Shown: positions 1 through 13,500, counted from the first letter of the stretch. The stretch is 64,000 nucleotides of DNA from Drosophila miranda (GCF_003369915.1 NC_046674.1:14880001-14944000); one strand, 5' to 3'. Notes: a model not told the origin generated them from the sequence alone. Numbers and translations are program-made.

Positions 1-789
1 ATGTCTTTTTGGTCCTTGACGTCTCTGTCTCTGTTTCTGTTTCTGTTTCTGTCGTAGGCCCGTTCGGCCCCCGAAATTAGGCAAAGTGCTGGGGCAAAAA
101 GGAAAATACGCAACGGAACCCATAAAAAGAGAAAAACTGCTCCCGAACATCAAGTTCGTAAAATTTTAATGAGTTTCATTTGGTTTTTCCCCGGCTGTTA
201 ATGCTTCTCTCTGCCCTCTGCTCTCTGCTCTCTGTCTCCCCACCCCCAACCCCACACTCCTCTGTGAAATGATGCGAAAAAATGTTAATGTAAATTTATA
301 TACGAATATAATGCGTTGAGCAAGGAATAAATGCGCTTATAAATAAATAAATTAAGATGGAGCCCGGTCCCTGTCCCTGTCCCTGTCCCGGTTCAAGGCA
401 TTTCCCAAGCTTCGCGGAAAATGTTTTTCAATACTTCGCATGCGTGAATTTTCTCAATGAATTTTCTAGCAGTCGAATTGGTAATAGGCCAGAGAATCAA
501 AGAGGCCAAGGAGTGGGTCTCGGGGCAAGCAGAAACGGGATTAAACTGTCACATTTTCTCAATTTCCTAAATTGGGTTCCCTCTTTACTGTTTTTCTTCT
601 TTTTTTTTGTCTTTCTCTGGCAAGGAAGTGGGGAAGCAATGCTGCCTCTATAGCAAAGCACATTGGAAGCTGGTTGGATCTATAGATAAAGAGATAAGCC
701 ATCGGATGCTCTAGTCTCTGGCAATTCGATATCGAAGTTCGACAGAATTGCGAAAATATTCGTACGTGTCGTGGCATGGCATAGGCATG
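1..789. other. non-coding, no gene seen
   Basis: AT-rich non-coding DNA with a TGTCTCTGTTTC-type run near base 30 and CCCTGT triplication near 365. The short open frames here are low-complexity and lack splice-site or codon-bias support. I see no gene. Confidence 0.6.
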
Positions 790-1170
790 AGAGAGCTTCA
801 GAGAGAGAGAGAGAGTAGAGTGGATCGCAGGCAAAGTTAAAGTCCAACATCCACAGAAAATACAAAACAAAAATGGAACATAGACATGGCATGGACACAG
901 GCAAAGGAAGTGAGTGAGCTTACGGGAGAGAGAGTGCTTCAGAGAGAGAGAGAGAGTGGATCGCAGGCAAAGCTAAAGTCTAATGTCCACAGTAAATGCA
1001 AAACAAAAACGGAACATAGACATGGCATGGACACAGGCAAAGGAAGAGAGTGAGCTTAGGCGAGATAGTGAGCTTACGGGAGAGAGCTTCAGAGAGAGAG
1101 AGAGAGCGAGAGTGGATCGCAGGCAAAGTTAAAGTCCAACATCCACAGTAAATGCTAAACGAAAACGAAG
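790..1170. repeat. ~145-bp tandem repeat, 3 copies
   Basis: Three direct copies begin at the GCTTCAGAGAGAG motif (about 794, 936 and 1086), so the periods are about 142 and 150 bp. Each copy contains a GA run, then TGGATCGCAGGCAAAG, TAAAGTC and ATCCACAG; the first two also share GACATGGCATGGACACAGG. Copies differ by substitutions and small indels. The third copy ends soon after AAATGCTAAACG. Confidence 0.8.
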
Positions 1171-1779
1171 ACTGTGAGCACGGAATGAAAAGGCACTGGC
1201 TTCACGGCTTCAATTCCAATTAACTCTTTTTCCAAGTCGAGCACGAGACACCGCCTGCCACAATTACGAGTATGAGTAATTAGGAAGCAGGAAGCAGGAC
1301 AGGACCCAAACGGTGAGCATTCTCTCTTCGCCCTGCCGAAGGGGTTATGTAATAATTTGTTGGACGTGGATAATGAAAGTCGTGCTGAAGGTGGGGGCGG
1401 GGCAGCCCTCGTCAAATGTCAAGTGCATAATTACCATATTAAGCAGAGTAGAGTCCATCTGGGCACCAAAGAGAGACAGAGAGAGGGAGAGAGCCGAACA
1501 TCCAGTAGCAGCAGCAGCGGGAGGGGGAGGGGTATGGTCAAAACTTAAGCTTCAACCGGGAATCGGGAATGGGAAAGGGAAAGGGAATGTGGACGGGGCG
1601 GGGACGGGGGGAGATGGTGTTGTGTTGATGTCACTAAATACAATGGGAATACGGGACAATGGGACGGACGGTGGGAGAATGGGATCTGTCAGACCTTTTG
1701 ACCGCTGCCATGGGACAAAAATAGACCAAAGCACCAAAAAATGAACACCGAACCAGAGACAGCAAAACAGAAACAGGGA

Positions 1780-1783
<4 letters not shown>

Positions 1784-1815
<32 letters not shown>
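1784..1815. repeat. (AG)n microsatellite
   Basis: Uninterrupted AG dinucleotide run of about 16 units. Confidence 0.9.
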
Positions 1816-1818
<3 letters not shown>

Positions 1819-2104
1819 ACCAGCGACAGAGACAAAAGGTTAATTACAACAAAAGAAACAGCAACAAAAGGCAATCATGAAATGATCAAATTAATAAAGA
1901 GCAGCAAACAATCGGGTACTACTCGTACTCGTATCGGGGAACGGAACAAGCGCTGCCCGTGGCGAAGGGGGGAGGAGGTGGGGGGGTGATTAGAGCTGCT
2001 CTACGGATTGGGGAGGGAGTGGGAAACGTGTAAAAGTGTATGGGAAAATTGCATTGGAAAAATTACAGTCGAAATGGAAACAAATGTGCCAAAGTAGTGG
2101 CTGC

Positions 2105-2373
2105 TAGAGATGGGCCGTGAAGGCACGAATCAGACGAGTGTCCATAGGGATTCGGAATGATCTCGTATGTATCCGATAATTTGCTCCGAGTCGAGTGAGC
2201 CGGGGTTGGCGCACTACCAAAGCGATTGTGCCATAATATAATCATCTAAAGCCTATATCTATACTTTCTCGTATATTTTGCTTACTCTTCTCGTGTGTCC
2301 TTTGACCTATCGCAACTATCGCATCATTCGCTGGTCCAAAACGTATAAATATCGGCTCGGAGTGCCATCCCTA
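2105..2373. promoter_or_regulatory. paired Motif-7-like elements
   Basis: Two matches to the Drosophila core-promoter Motif 7 (CAKCNCTR): TAGAGATG at 2105-2112 (minus orientation) and CATCCCTA at 2366-2373 (plus). A TATAAAT-like run lies at 2344-2349. No convincing coding exon is attached, so this is only a possible promoter or a chance pair. Confidence 0.2.
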
Positions 2374-2731
2374 GCTTGTGGTGACTGCATGGAAATGGAA
2401 ACAAACATAAATGTAATTTATTTGCGTGTAATAAACCACAAAACAAAACTCGAGTCTCTGAGTGGCAGAGTGGCAGAGTGGCAGAGACTGGGACTCCCTC
2501 TTCCGTCTCTCATCTCTGCCGCTCAGCCGCTCTGCCAGTCTGCCACTCGACACCCGTGCCACCCCGTTTCAATTCCGGACAGCTGCTCCGCTCCGTAGCC
2601 TCCAGCTCGGCTCAGCTCGGCTCGGAAAATGTGGTAGTCGAGTGGAAAAAATAATAACAGAAACATTTGATTGTGAAAATTAAAAAGATGATTTCTCACA
2701 CGCGCTCTCTCCCTCTCCCTCGCGCTCCCTA

Positions 2732-2805
2732 TCTCTCTCTCTCTCTCTCTCTCTGTCTCTCGCTGGCTGGCGCTGCCACGCTGGCATCATCATCATCATC
2801 ATCAT
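2732..2805. repeat. (CT)n and (CAT)n microsatellites
   Basis: A CT run at about 2732-2753 is followed by a CAT trinucleotide run at 2785-2805. Confidence 0.85.
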
Positions 2806-3304
2806 AATCATCCTCAACATCATCTGCAACGTGGCACGTTGATGGGTTCGGGGATGACTACGACAATGCGGATGATGAGGACGAGGATGACGACGATGAC
2901 GGTGGCACAGTGGGCCGATGATGGAATGATTATTGCAAATAGGAAGCGGTTCGGAGAACAGTTCAATCTACCGATAATATGGATATTTTAAAGATTTTAG
3001 GAATTCAGGGTTTTGAGGGGAGCCCCCAGCTCCATCCAAGGATTCCTTTTGAGCGGATATACAATCCCAATAAGTAATGATAAAAGATACATGTATCGGT
3101 GTATAAAATATAGTACTAGATCCTGAATTTTGAATATGTAATCGATAATAAATCGATAAATCTGTTAGACAATACTTTAAAGATGCTTCTCCAGCGTAAT
3201 TGGAAGGAAAACCATAGATGAACTTGTACTCCAATGGAGAAAACAAATACAGGACATCTCCGCTTTCATATTTCCTTGGGCCTCGTCCCACTGTACGGAT
3301 GATC

Positions 3305-3335
3305 CGATACGATACGATACGATACGATACGATAC
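3305..3335. repeat. (CGATA)n pentanucleotide repeat
   Basis: About six tandem CGATA units. Confidence 0.9.
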
Positions 3336-3416
3336 CAGTGTTTGTGCAGCAGCCGTCGACGATGACGACGTCGTTGCATGTTGACAGATAAACAATAACA
3401 ACGTTCGGGATGAATA

Positions 3417-3475
3417 GGTAACGGTAACGGTAATGGTAAGGGCAACGGCAACGGCAACGGCAACGGTAACGGCAA
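3417..3475. repeat. (GGTAAC/GGCAAC)n hexanucleotide repeat
   Basis: Variant hexamers GGTAAC, GGTAAT and GGCAAC in tandem. On the minus strand they give a proline/leucine low-complexity frame with no other sign of coding. Confidence 0.85.
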
Positions 3476-3787
3476 TCCCGGAGAGCACCCCATTAATGCT
3501 TATTACACAACAACAATCTCCGAGCAGAGCCCGAGACTGCAACCACCACCCCACCCCCCGGCCGCTGTGGCAGCCACGGCCATAGCCGCGCGAATGCGCG
3601 TGATTGCGTGCCACTGCTGCCACGGAATGGCAGATCCCGGCCAGGAGGCGTCGCCCTCGTCTTCGTCGTCCTCGTCGTCCCGTGCCTCAAGTGTCGAGCG
3701 TGTCGAGCGAATTCTTGTTTACCGTTGTTGCAATTGTTTTCGCCGTCATTATTATCGCTGCAACGCTACCTCATACATGGCCATGCT

Positions 3788-3865
3788 CGGTCGTGGTCTT
3801 GGTCCGGGTCTTGGTCCTGGTCGTGGTCTTGGTTGTGGTCCTCATGCTCATGCTCATCGTCATGC
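3788..3865. repeat. GGTCTTGGTCCT-type repeat
   Basis: Imperfect repeats of GGTCNTGGT, then CTCATG units. The open frames across them are low-complexity artefacts. Confidence 0.7.
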
Positions 3866-4800
3866 TTGTCCCTGTCCTCCACAACGGATTGTTGAGCGCT
3901 CAAGTGCTGTGGCAAATTCGTTTTGAACGCCACTCCAGGCGCCCGTCCAGCCAGGGATACGTGAAGCATACCTCTGGTCCTGGTGGTGGTCCTGGTAGGG
4001 CATTGTTCGGCTTGCATGTTGATTACACTTACTCCTGCTCGTATGCGCCCCGGCGGCGGCACAGCGCCACCGAACTATGCGCTTTCGAGCACTTAAGAGC
4101 AGAGCAGGAGTGCCGGAGAGCAGGAGAGCCGGAGAGCCGGAGAGCAGCTGGGAGCGGACGAGGGAGCGCCCTGCACGGATGAGTGAAACGTGGAAATGGC
4201 AATGTAATTTGTCCCGTGTAGGTGGTGCTGCCGCAGTCCTTGCACTTTGCCTCCTATCTTATGGGATTACATTAAAACGTCTTCGGGATGGAGCTCCAGC
4301 CACAACCGGAATCTGAAATGGAATCCGAATTGGGTGGACACTGGTGGGGTGGGGTGGTGCCGGGGGGTGGGGCAGTGCATGTTCCTCGTCAATCTTCATT
4401 TAGCTCCGCAATTGTTTACCGACAGCCTTGCAGCCTTGCAGCGTTGTACTTGAATTCGGGGCAGGACGATGGAAGCGCTGGCAGGACTCGTGGAACTCGT
4501 GGGACTGACTGCCACCAATTCCCATAATACATGGGACAAACCAAGCCCCCTTCAAGCTGTGTGTAAATATCATTTTGTTAACGTTCTCTGTTTCTCCTTT
4601 CTTTCTTCTTCTGCCAGTCGTCAGATGAAATAGTATCTCTAAAGGTAAAGTATCTCAGGCGGGGCAGTGGAAAATGGGTTCTTTCTGGTAGCACTAGGAC
4701 TCCCGAATCGGCTGATCCTTCGTATGGCTAACCACCTCATTATTAACACAACTCCAGCGAACCTCCTCCCATGGCCCATGGTCCTAATTGGATCGTTAGC

Positions 4801-4866
4801 CAGCCCCCAACCCCAAGGCCCAGCCCCAACCCCAAGGCCCAGCCCCAGCCCCAGCCCCAGCCCCAG
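4801..4866. repeat. CCCAGCCCCAA-type repeat
   Basis: Degenerate hexamers (CCCAGC, CCCAAG) in tandem. Confidence 0.75.
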
Positions 4867-5240
4867 AGAGCAGACATAATTGGTTCAAGAGAGAGAGAGA
4901 CGAAGGTTACCTGCAACTAATGTCAACCGAAATGGAAACGGAAATGAAAGTAAAAACGCTTTCGATTAGCCCTCGCCGAGGTGCGCCGGGCGGGGGCCTA
5001 AATGCGGGCTCTGGGGCTTGTCAGAGTTTCGGGCAATTAAATGCAAAGAAGCAGGGCCCCCAGCCCGTGGCACCACCAAACCAACCCAAACCAAACCAAG
5101 CCAAATAGGTGTCAACCGAGTGCTTCGGGTCATTCCGTTCCCACAATGGACAGTGGATGTTGAGGCGCAGCGACTGCCAAATTGGATCGGGCTAATGCCC
5201 AGCAACTGTCATGTGCAGTTAGGCAAACACGGCATAAAGT

Positions 5241-5264
5241 ACACACACACACACACACACACAC
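5241..5264. repeat. (AC)n microsatellite
   Basis: Twelve AC units. Confidence 0.9.
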
Positions 5265-6329
5265 TCGACGCTAAAAGTTAACGCACGCGACGCCATTAGG
5301 CGCAACTTGGCCTGCACTGGCAAGCCAAACACCTAGCCACCGCTCCCCACCGCACCACACCACTCCCCTCCCCTCCATTCCCCCCTCCCCGCTACCATTT
5401 CCATTTCCATCAGGCAATGCGCGACAACAACGAAAAACGACAGAGAGCCAAACAACTTTGAACATTTTCGACAAACATGTCACACATTCATATGCGGAAC
5501 GCACCTTGCCTCTGACCCGCCTGCCACGTACCGAAGGGGGCTTTGGGGCTGCCACAGTGGGTGCCATTGTAGTTTCGATGGTAAGAAAAATATACAAGAG
5601 AGAAGCCAGCTTCTGCAGGCGGCAGATCTCTACAGTTATGTGCCATATAGGAGTGCAGGGAGGATAGTGCCAGTGTATACAGCACTACGGAATCAAATTG
5701 ATTCGGCTTTCGGTTTTTGCCACATTCGGGCTGCTTGTTGCCCCACTGCCACAGCACTTGACACCACATGAGCCTGAGCACTATGCGACCTGACAACAGC
5801 TATCGCTATCGTTCCTGGCCAGCAGTAGTTGCCGTCTCTCTCTCTCTCTCTCTGTTCCCCCCTCTGTGCCTCTCTAGTGTCGCCACAAACATCGATCGGA
5901 ATCGAATCGCACGACGACGAGGACGGAGCTGTGCTGTTGCTTCGGTCGGGGCCCTTCAATCAGCTGTCAAATGAAAATGTCAAAATATCAAAAGTGAAAA
6001 AGGCAAAAGTAAACTTGGGCCCGGTTCGGTTCGGTTCGGTTTGGTACGGTCCGTCCGGGGTCGGTCTCGAGCCCATTATTGTTGTATTCTTCTTCGCTGC
6101 CACAGCAAGGCACAGCACAGGCCTTTTAAGAGGTCCCCCCCCCTCCATCTCCTCCCCCACTCTTCATCGATGTAGTGTAGATACATACCCATATGTATGT
6201 TTATGTATTCATATGGATGAGTGTTTGGTATCGTTTGGTCCGCTGATTCGTTAGTTTCGTTAGTTCGTCATGCAATCAGTCAGTCATCCACTCAGAAGTG
6301 ACAGTCCGCCAGTTCGACAGTCACCGACA

Positions 6330-6330
<1 letters not shown>

Positions 6331-6360
<30 letters not shown>
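6331..6360. repeat. (CGA)n trinucleotide repeat
   Basis: Ten perfect CGA units. Confidence 0.9.
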
Positions 6361-9300
6361 TGTTCGCCTCTAAGTGGCCCTAAAACGGGAGACGAGGGAA
6401 GGAGACATACATACATACATACGTATAGAAAATAAAACTCGAAATGTATGCAGGCAGGGGCCTACTCTACTCGTCCGACCAAAATCAACAGAGACGAAAC
6501 AACGGCACACAAGCCTGGACATGTATTGGTGCCATATGCCTACATACATAGATATTATGTATAGCCCTCGAGGAGGAGGAGGAGGAGGTGGGGGAGGAGT
6601 AACAAGTTGACAGGGCCGCCCCTGGGGGCGCAAGGTGTTTGCCGTTACACGGCTAGATCCACAATTGAACGGTTAGACTTACCAGTGCTACCCATTAATT
6701 ACGATCTATGACTCATAAGCTCATCCCTCCTACTCCCCCCGCCGTACACCCCAGAATAGATCCATAGATTATATCTGTCAATCAAAGTACACTATTTGAA
6801 TGCTTGATAATCGTACTGTATATATATATATATAAATCATTAGTCCTATGTTTGCCAAATTCTTGCCGACCAAAACGTATCTTTATTTCAATGCATCTTC
6901 GGATTCCTATTTTAAAACCATTCTACTGGTGCTCCGCAGTGCCCCTGGCTGGTGTCGCAGCAGTGCATCGAGAAAGTAAGTCTTCAAATCACACGAGAAA
7001 TCAAAGACAAAACTAGGCGCGGAGCCCTCCGACCGAGAGGCGCTGCCGCATGTCGCGAGCCTGCAGGAAAGATAGCCGTTAGACGAGGGAGATTAGAACT
7101 AAACTTACTGGGAAAACTAAGCCTACACAATCCTCATTGAAATTGGGGGAGAGACATATTTACTTGACCATAAAATACAAGCCACCCCCCCAGCCCCATT
7201 GTTATTGGCCTCTTAATCGGATTAAGAACTAAAAACTTTCAATTGAATTTGCCACCGAATATCATCCTCTTTCGTTCCTAAAATCAATACTCAACAATGC
7301 TTTGACCATTTTTAATAAAGCAAAAACCATCTTCAAAGGAACTGACAATAACGAGAGCCGAGAATAGCCCAATATCCAGGGTGATTGTTATGGCATAACT
7401 TTGTTAATCTAAAAATCGGAAATCCCAAATCCAAGTCCGAGTCCGCGTCCGAGGGGTGACAGAAGAATGGGCTGGGGTGGAAACTGGAATGAATAAATCT
7501 CCATCGTAAATATGAGGAAAGAGGAAAGAGCGCGACGGGCAAACGAATCTCCTTCGAGATGGCAATCAGCGGACACCTCGAATGCCACATCATGTGTCGC
7601 GCCATGCTCTATGCCGGAAAGGAATGTGCTCGGCATCGAGGTGTGCGAATAGTGGGCATTTCGGTGATGGACACACCGACACTCGACTCTGAACGGGGGA
7701 CACAAGACCATGACAATAATCGCATTGGTGCGAACGACATGCGTACGGATGGGGCGCGTTTTATGGACTCTGAGATTCTCAGATACTGAGATACTGAGAG
7801 ATGATTTCATGTGCGGCTTCCTTAATTTGGTACACCTTTCGGGCGAGTGGCCACTGGCCGCACCGTCCATTATCCACTCTATTCGGTCTATCCGTCGGCG
7901 TCACAAATCAATGGCTTCCGAGAGACTCACGAATCGAACGGCCCACAAGCCCATAAAAGACCCTCGACTGCGGCCCTACACCATTTATGGTGTACTATCA
8001 ATATTTTTCGGGCTCCTCTTCGTTTTATTATTTTATTATTATATACATAGATATTTTCTTTTCTTATTTTCTTTTCTTTTTCTTGTCTTTTGTTGTTGTT
8101 TGCTGTTTGGGCATGGCATGGCATGGCATGGCATTAGCTTGGTTTTACATACGGGTATTCGTCGTGTGGGTGTTGCTCGTGCTCTTAACGGGTTTCTCTG
8201 GCTTTAACGGTTACTGCCGCTCGTTTACGACTCTTTTTATTGCTATTATTAATGCCCGAATCTTCCATTTTCGGTTGTGTGATCTATTGTTTGCTTGGCT
8301 AGGTGCTGGGGGTGTCACCTTCGAAAATTCAAGTCCCAGACACACACCCGATACGATGTGATAATCGGGCAGCAGCCTGAAGCATATCGAGTACGAGTGT
8401 ATGTGCCTCTCTCTGGGCGCGAGAGCCGGGGGTTGATGCGCGATACACTCCATTATCGATGTATACAAAATCTGTTGTTAAATGCTCCATCCCTATGCTC
8501 CAGCCCTCTGCTGTTCTACAGATAATACCAACTACTTTGTCCGTTTAGAGGCACTCAAGCCCTTCTATAACGTATAATCTACCATTTGGATGCGTGAATC
8601 TTCAACTTTTAGGGCCACATTCTGTTGAATGCCATACAAATTCCCCCCCCCCGCCGCCGCAATCTTTAAAGCCGTTTTTTTGCTGCCCCTCTTTTTTTTA
8701 TGGACTGACAATGCAGAATTTCATCCCATTTTGAATTGAATATTTCAATCAAATCCGCGTCGCCGCTCCAAATTACAACATAATTTTCTGATCTTTTTCG
8801 CTTTTCACAATTTCCGCATTTCAAATTAATTTCTTCCCCGCCCAACCGACAATTCCCGCCACCCGCCACCCGAATGCGAATATTAAAAAATTCGAAATCT
8901 GTTTAATGTGTTTACTCGACCAACTGCCAATACGACGAGGACGAGGACGAGGACGAGTGCGAGGACGAGGACGAGTGCGAGGAGGGAAATTTCATTAAAA
9001 GGGAAAGCAAGGCACTGCTGCCCGGGCCCAAAAAAGGAGGAGGAGGAGGAGGAGGATGTGGATGTGGATAGGGCGGAGGCGGAGGCGGACAGAAATTGTG
9101 GCGACTCATGGCGCAATCGTCAATTATGGCCGACAAGGAGCAGCAGCGGCAACAAAGGAGAAAACGAGAGCCGAAAAAATATTGTGTTCGATAATCAAAC
9201 CGAAAATGTGCACAGCTTGAGTCAAAATAACGCAGCAGCTAGCTGAAGGGGGAGTTTTTGGGGTAGGGGAGGGGAAAAACGGTACAAAACAGGACAACAA

Positions 9301-10474
9301 AAGGGACAGAAAGAGTGGGAAAAACAGTGCCAGAGCAGGGGAGGACTTTTAAGCAGCAGGATATGCGTACATTTTCCTCTATGGTCCCCGTTTTTTTTTT
9401 CTTTTTTTTTTCTACTCCTTTTCTCTTTACTTTTTCTTGTGGCCTTCTTTCCTGGCGATTTGCCACCCGCCGCACGCGTCGTCGCCGACGTTGACGCTGA
9501 CGCTGCCGGGCCCATAATTAAATTACATATATTTATACAGGGTATTCGTTGAAGGCAAGGGGTATGATGGGCGAGTGAGCCGGGGGTTGATGCACAAGCC
9601 AAGCGAGCGCTTGCCCTCTACAGAAGCCTCTATTTCGATCGGAAACATTTCATAGACCACTAAAAATAGTGGGCCTTGGGTATCCTTTTGTCGTCACTAT
9701 CCTATCCTCGGCTGTTTAGTTTTGTGTGTTAGCGAATGAGTGAGTGAGAGTGTCTTTGTGCGTGTGTGCGTGTGTGTTTGTGTGTGTTTGCTGACTTGCT
9801 TTTCCTATTGTGGTGCCCCTTGTTCTTTTTTCAAGGCTACTCCCTGGGCTGCAGGCCCCCCGGCCAACAGCCCACACCCTTCCTGCCATGACTTACACAA
9901 CGAGAACGAGGCGGAAAAACTTGGAAAATGTGAAAATAAATATTCCCCGTCCACGGCCCAGGAACAGGAGCCAGGAGCCAGGACACAGGCCCAGGAGCCA
10001 GGAGGCAGGACTCAGGACTCAGGACCCCGGCCGCAGTGTGTAAATGTGAAATATGTAATCACCAAAATGTTGTTTTCGTTATTTAAGTAATTACGTTTTT
10101 ATTTGCGGTGTACGGAAATTATGGGATTGCTTTTGCGGTGCGCCTACGAATGGGCCCCATGGCCCCCCACCTCCCCATTGAAATTGATATCCTGGAGGGG
10201 CCCGCAAGGATGATGATGGCCACCTATAGCTATTAATGCCCGAAAATAATGTGATTTTAATGTTAAATGTTATGTGATCATGCAAATGGCGGCACATTAC
10301 AGTGATCTATATGGATATTAAAGCCATTGATTCGGCTGTTGATTCGCAGCAGATTCACTGGAGCTAAATCATCGAGAATCGGAAATATTTGAATGGACTC
10401 TAGGCATCGCTATCCGTCGGAGACAACAGAAGCCTCCGCCCCCTGAAGATGGACACAATCTGTCCCTTGGGAAA
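6361..10474. other. non-coding, repeat-rich
   Basis: No recognisable gene. It contains a GGA run near 6570, a TA run near 6820, a GAGGAC hexamer run at 8934-8984 followed by GGA and GCGGAG units, poly-T tracts near 9390-9410, and CCAGGAG repeats near 9960-10020. Open frames here are low complexity or overlap in several frames without codon bias. Confidence 0.5.
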
Positions 10475-10787
10475 TCAATGCAGCGACATATATTGTGGTG
10501 ATCCGGCAAACTCCAATTGATATACGGTGATCCAGTGTAATGGGGGATTCCCTGCTGCCCTGCTGCCCGGATGGCCATTTAGGAGCTGCAGAATGACGGA
10601 AGCCGGCCGGTACTCGACACAAATGAAGTCCAGCCGCCGCAGGCGGAAGGGACCAGCTGTAAGCTCTCCCAATGAGCGGTCCAGATGAGTGGGATTCGAA
10701 GTGAGATGAAATCGAGTCGCCGACAGCTGAGGGACTAGGCCAGAAATGTGACCTTGAATCGCTGCGCATCGCAGGCAGGCAGGCAGC
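10475..10787 (-). CDS. possible 3'-terminal exon, unknown protein
   Basis: On the minus strand a good acceptor (CCTTTCCACAG) ends at 10788 and is followed by 103 open codons in phase 1, closing with a stop at 10475-10477. The frame has fairly GC-rich third positions, especially over the segment that reads RLRRLDFICVEYRPASVILQ. There is no in-frame ATG before the middle of the exon, so if real it needs an upstream exon that I could not find. A second frame is also open over most of the stretch, which weakens the case. I do not recognise the protein. It may be a chance open frame. Confidence 0.25.
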
Positions 10788-11177
10788 CTGTGGAAAGGAC
10801 TCGGATTACGAATGCGCCGCGCGTGACTTCCAGTTAAGTCCTAATTATGTCAGTAACTCATCCGAGATTGCTGGCACGGGCACGGGTATGGGCATGGGCA
10901 TGGGCCCCATGCAGCCTGGTTTAGTCCCTGGCAAAGGATTTCGAGAGCGAGCTGGCTGCGTGCCTGCCACGTTCGCCGTGTGGCAAAGGACAAAGGGCCG
11001 TGGGCCGTGGGCCGTGGGCTGTGGCGATGACGCAATTTCCAAAAGATTTGCAACCGAAACACACTGAAAATCGAAAGGTGGCAGCCCACAGCCTCCCGTC
11101 GTCAGCGCTGTCCTTCGATGCAGATCCGCATGGCGAATGCCGAGTGCTCCGTCGGGGGTTGAATCGCCACCCAGGCA

Positions 11178-11216
11178 GCACCCGGCACCCGGCACCCGGC
11201 ACCCGGCACCCGGCAC
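11178..11216. repeat. (GGCACCC)n heptamer repeat
   Basis: About five tandem GGCACCC units. Confidence 0.85.
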
Positions 11217-11780
11217 TCGTCCTTCCACTCATCGCCCTAACCAGATTTCAGCTATTATAATGATGCGATTCCTGCAGGCCGCAGAACAACCCCTGGGTAC
11301 TGGGTACTGGGTACTACGTCCTGGAACCTGGGCCATCAGTCAGTCAGTGAGTCAGTGGGAAAGCTGCCACGACTCGACTCGCCTCGCCTCGACTCGGCTC
11401 GGCTCGGCCCAACCCACTCACCCAGTTATGAGTGTCAGTCAGGAGTGCGTCAGTGGCTGTGTGTCCTGCGTCCTGCGTCATGCGTCGTCAGTCCTTCGTC
11501 CTTCGTCCTTCCATCGCGCTTAGCAACAAGCGATAAATTTCGTACATGCGATAGGTAAAGCAGACTCGAATCAAGTAATTTCGCCCCGGCATCTGGCATC
11601 TGGGTTGGTGGTGGGCCGCGGATGCATCCCCCGAATCGACAGTGTTTCAACCCCCGAGATGCGATGCCTCTGGGGGTGGGGGGAGGGGGGAAGGGCAGCG
11701 AGCAGTTACACCAAATTCTATGGAAAATTCCATGCATCCGCAAATGCGTACCAACCATCTACGCAAGCATATGTACATAT

Positions 11781-11828
11781 GAATGAATGAATGAATGAAT
11801 GAATGAATGAGTGAGTGAGTGAGTGAGT
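11781..11828. repeat. (GAAT)n-(GTGA)n compound microsatellite
   Basis: A tetranucleotide run changes motif by single-base substitution, from GAAT to GAGT/GTGA. Confidence 0.9.
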
Positions 11829-13489
11829 CTATGGATTACGTGGCAGAACTAAAGAGGAGTTTCGGGAAATCACACAATGGTCTTCAACACATCCTTTTCC
11901 CCTCTTAAAGCTTCAGGGAAAATGCACATGAATGGAGGAGATTTGGATCAAAGAATACTCTACTGGATGTAACGCCACGCCAAAGAGAACTGCTGTCATC
12001 CAATCTTTCGATCTGGGGATCTATTCCCCTCTTGGAGTAATCCTTTCTGGGGCCAATTTAAGGTCCCCCTCCCTGGCATCCCGGAAACTTTTGAATTTAT
12101 ACCGAAGCCAGCCCCCAGGTTTCTCGTAACTGGGGACTTATAAGCGACTTATTTACCTGTGGGTGTCCTCTGCGCAACGAGCGGCTCCTCAGACTCTCCC
12201 TCTCTCCCTCTCTCCCTCTCTCTCTGGGCGACTCGTCTCGGGCTGCCGCCGTGCTGGGGTTTCTGTTACCATAATCATCTTAATAATTTCAAAACTCATG
12301 TCTTTATTACATTTTTCTCCGCTGTGCCACACCCACTCCCCACTCCCTACTCCCTACTCCCCACTGCCGGGCACCGCATTATAATTTCCCTGCTCTCCGG
12401 TTCTCCTCTCGGTGGAATTTTTTAATTTCAACGAAGCAAAGTATCTTATGCCAAGACGGAGCAGGAGACGGAGCTCAGGCAACGTACGTATCTCCATGCG
12501 TGTGCTGCATGCCCCGACGCATTTCCACGGCACTGTTTCCTTGCTTTTCATCAAAGATTTTCCATTTGCCCGGGGCCCTGGGACTGGCATCAACAACGCC
12601 ACATCGTAATTTAATCCCTCAGCAAAATACATGGCGCTCTATGCCGCAGCCCGGTGCAGCCTCTCAGCAGGTGACCCAGAGCTGGGCTACCCTCCATTCG
12701 GTACCCCTTCAGAACCGAAGCTAATTTCCGAAAGCCTTTCAGTCCCCTGAGGGAATGGAAGTACTCCTTGACGGAAGGAGGAAGCTTTTGGATTTCCCTG
12801 TATTCTAATCACTGTAATCATTCCGTCTAATACTTATTCCTTTCATAAATCACTTCTCAAGAGAAAGCATTCATTCCACCTTCTCTTTGGTGGATGTTAT
12901 GTATTTTTTCGTTGAACACATTTCTGTTGTCATGTTTATTTGTGTCCTATTATAGACCCATATACATATATGTTACCATATGAGACGATCTCTCCCCCAA
13001 CAGCGGATTTCGATGCCTGCTGCGTCTCGGGTCTTAAATTTAGAATCGTCTTCTAACGAAGCCAAACAGGTTCCATCGGATCCGGGCCCTATCCCAATCC
13101 GTGCACATGCCACGTCTCACTGAACCCGAACTAATTTTAATGTGCCTCCTCCTACTCCTTCTGGAAACATTTCAAGGTCTATCGGGGTGGAGGCAGCTGC
13201 AGCAAATCCAGTAATTGGGCGACCCTTTGGTTGGTTTAGAGTCATGGGGAAAGGGTTGGTTCCCACGGGCCTCCCAGTTCCAGATCGATCCCCACAGAAC
13301 TGTAGGGGATCCCAGTCTACACCGATGTTGTTTTGATAATTTCCGAAAGACGTAGTTGAAACACGCGAATGATTACATTCAACACACTTAATATTCAACG
13401 ATAACCCGAACTGGCAACCATTTGGTGGGACCCACTAGGCCGTGGCTTTCCTCACTTGCTCCTCCGTACACGTGTCTATACGAGTACCA

Positions 13490-13500
13490 TTTTCAGTGTG
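13490..13500 (+). promoter_or_regulatory. initiator-like element for the reductase gene
   Basis: TTTTCAGTGTG matches the Drosophila initiator (TCAGTY-type), with the A at 13495. It lies 49 bp before the ATG at 13544. A TTTTATTTTGTAG acceptor-like string at 13503-13515 is the alternative: an upstream exon could splice in there. Confidence 0.35.

Larger units (their letters stand above)
10788..13492. other. non-coding, repeat-rich
   Basis: Contains a heptamer repeat (GGCACCC, 11178-11216), ACTGGGT units near 11300, ACTCG/GGCTC units near 11370-11405, a GAAT run passing into GTGA (11781-11828), and CTCCCTACTC units near 12340. No coding signal was found before the reductase gene. Confidence 0.5.
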
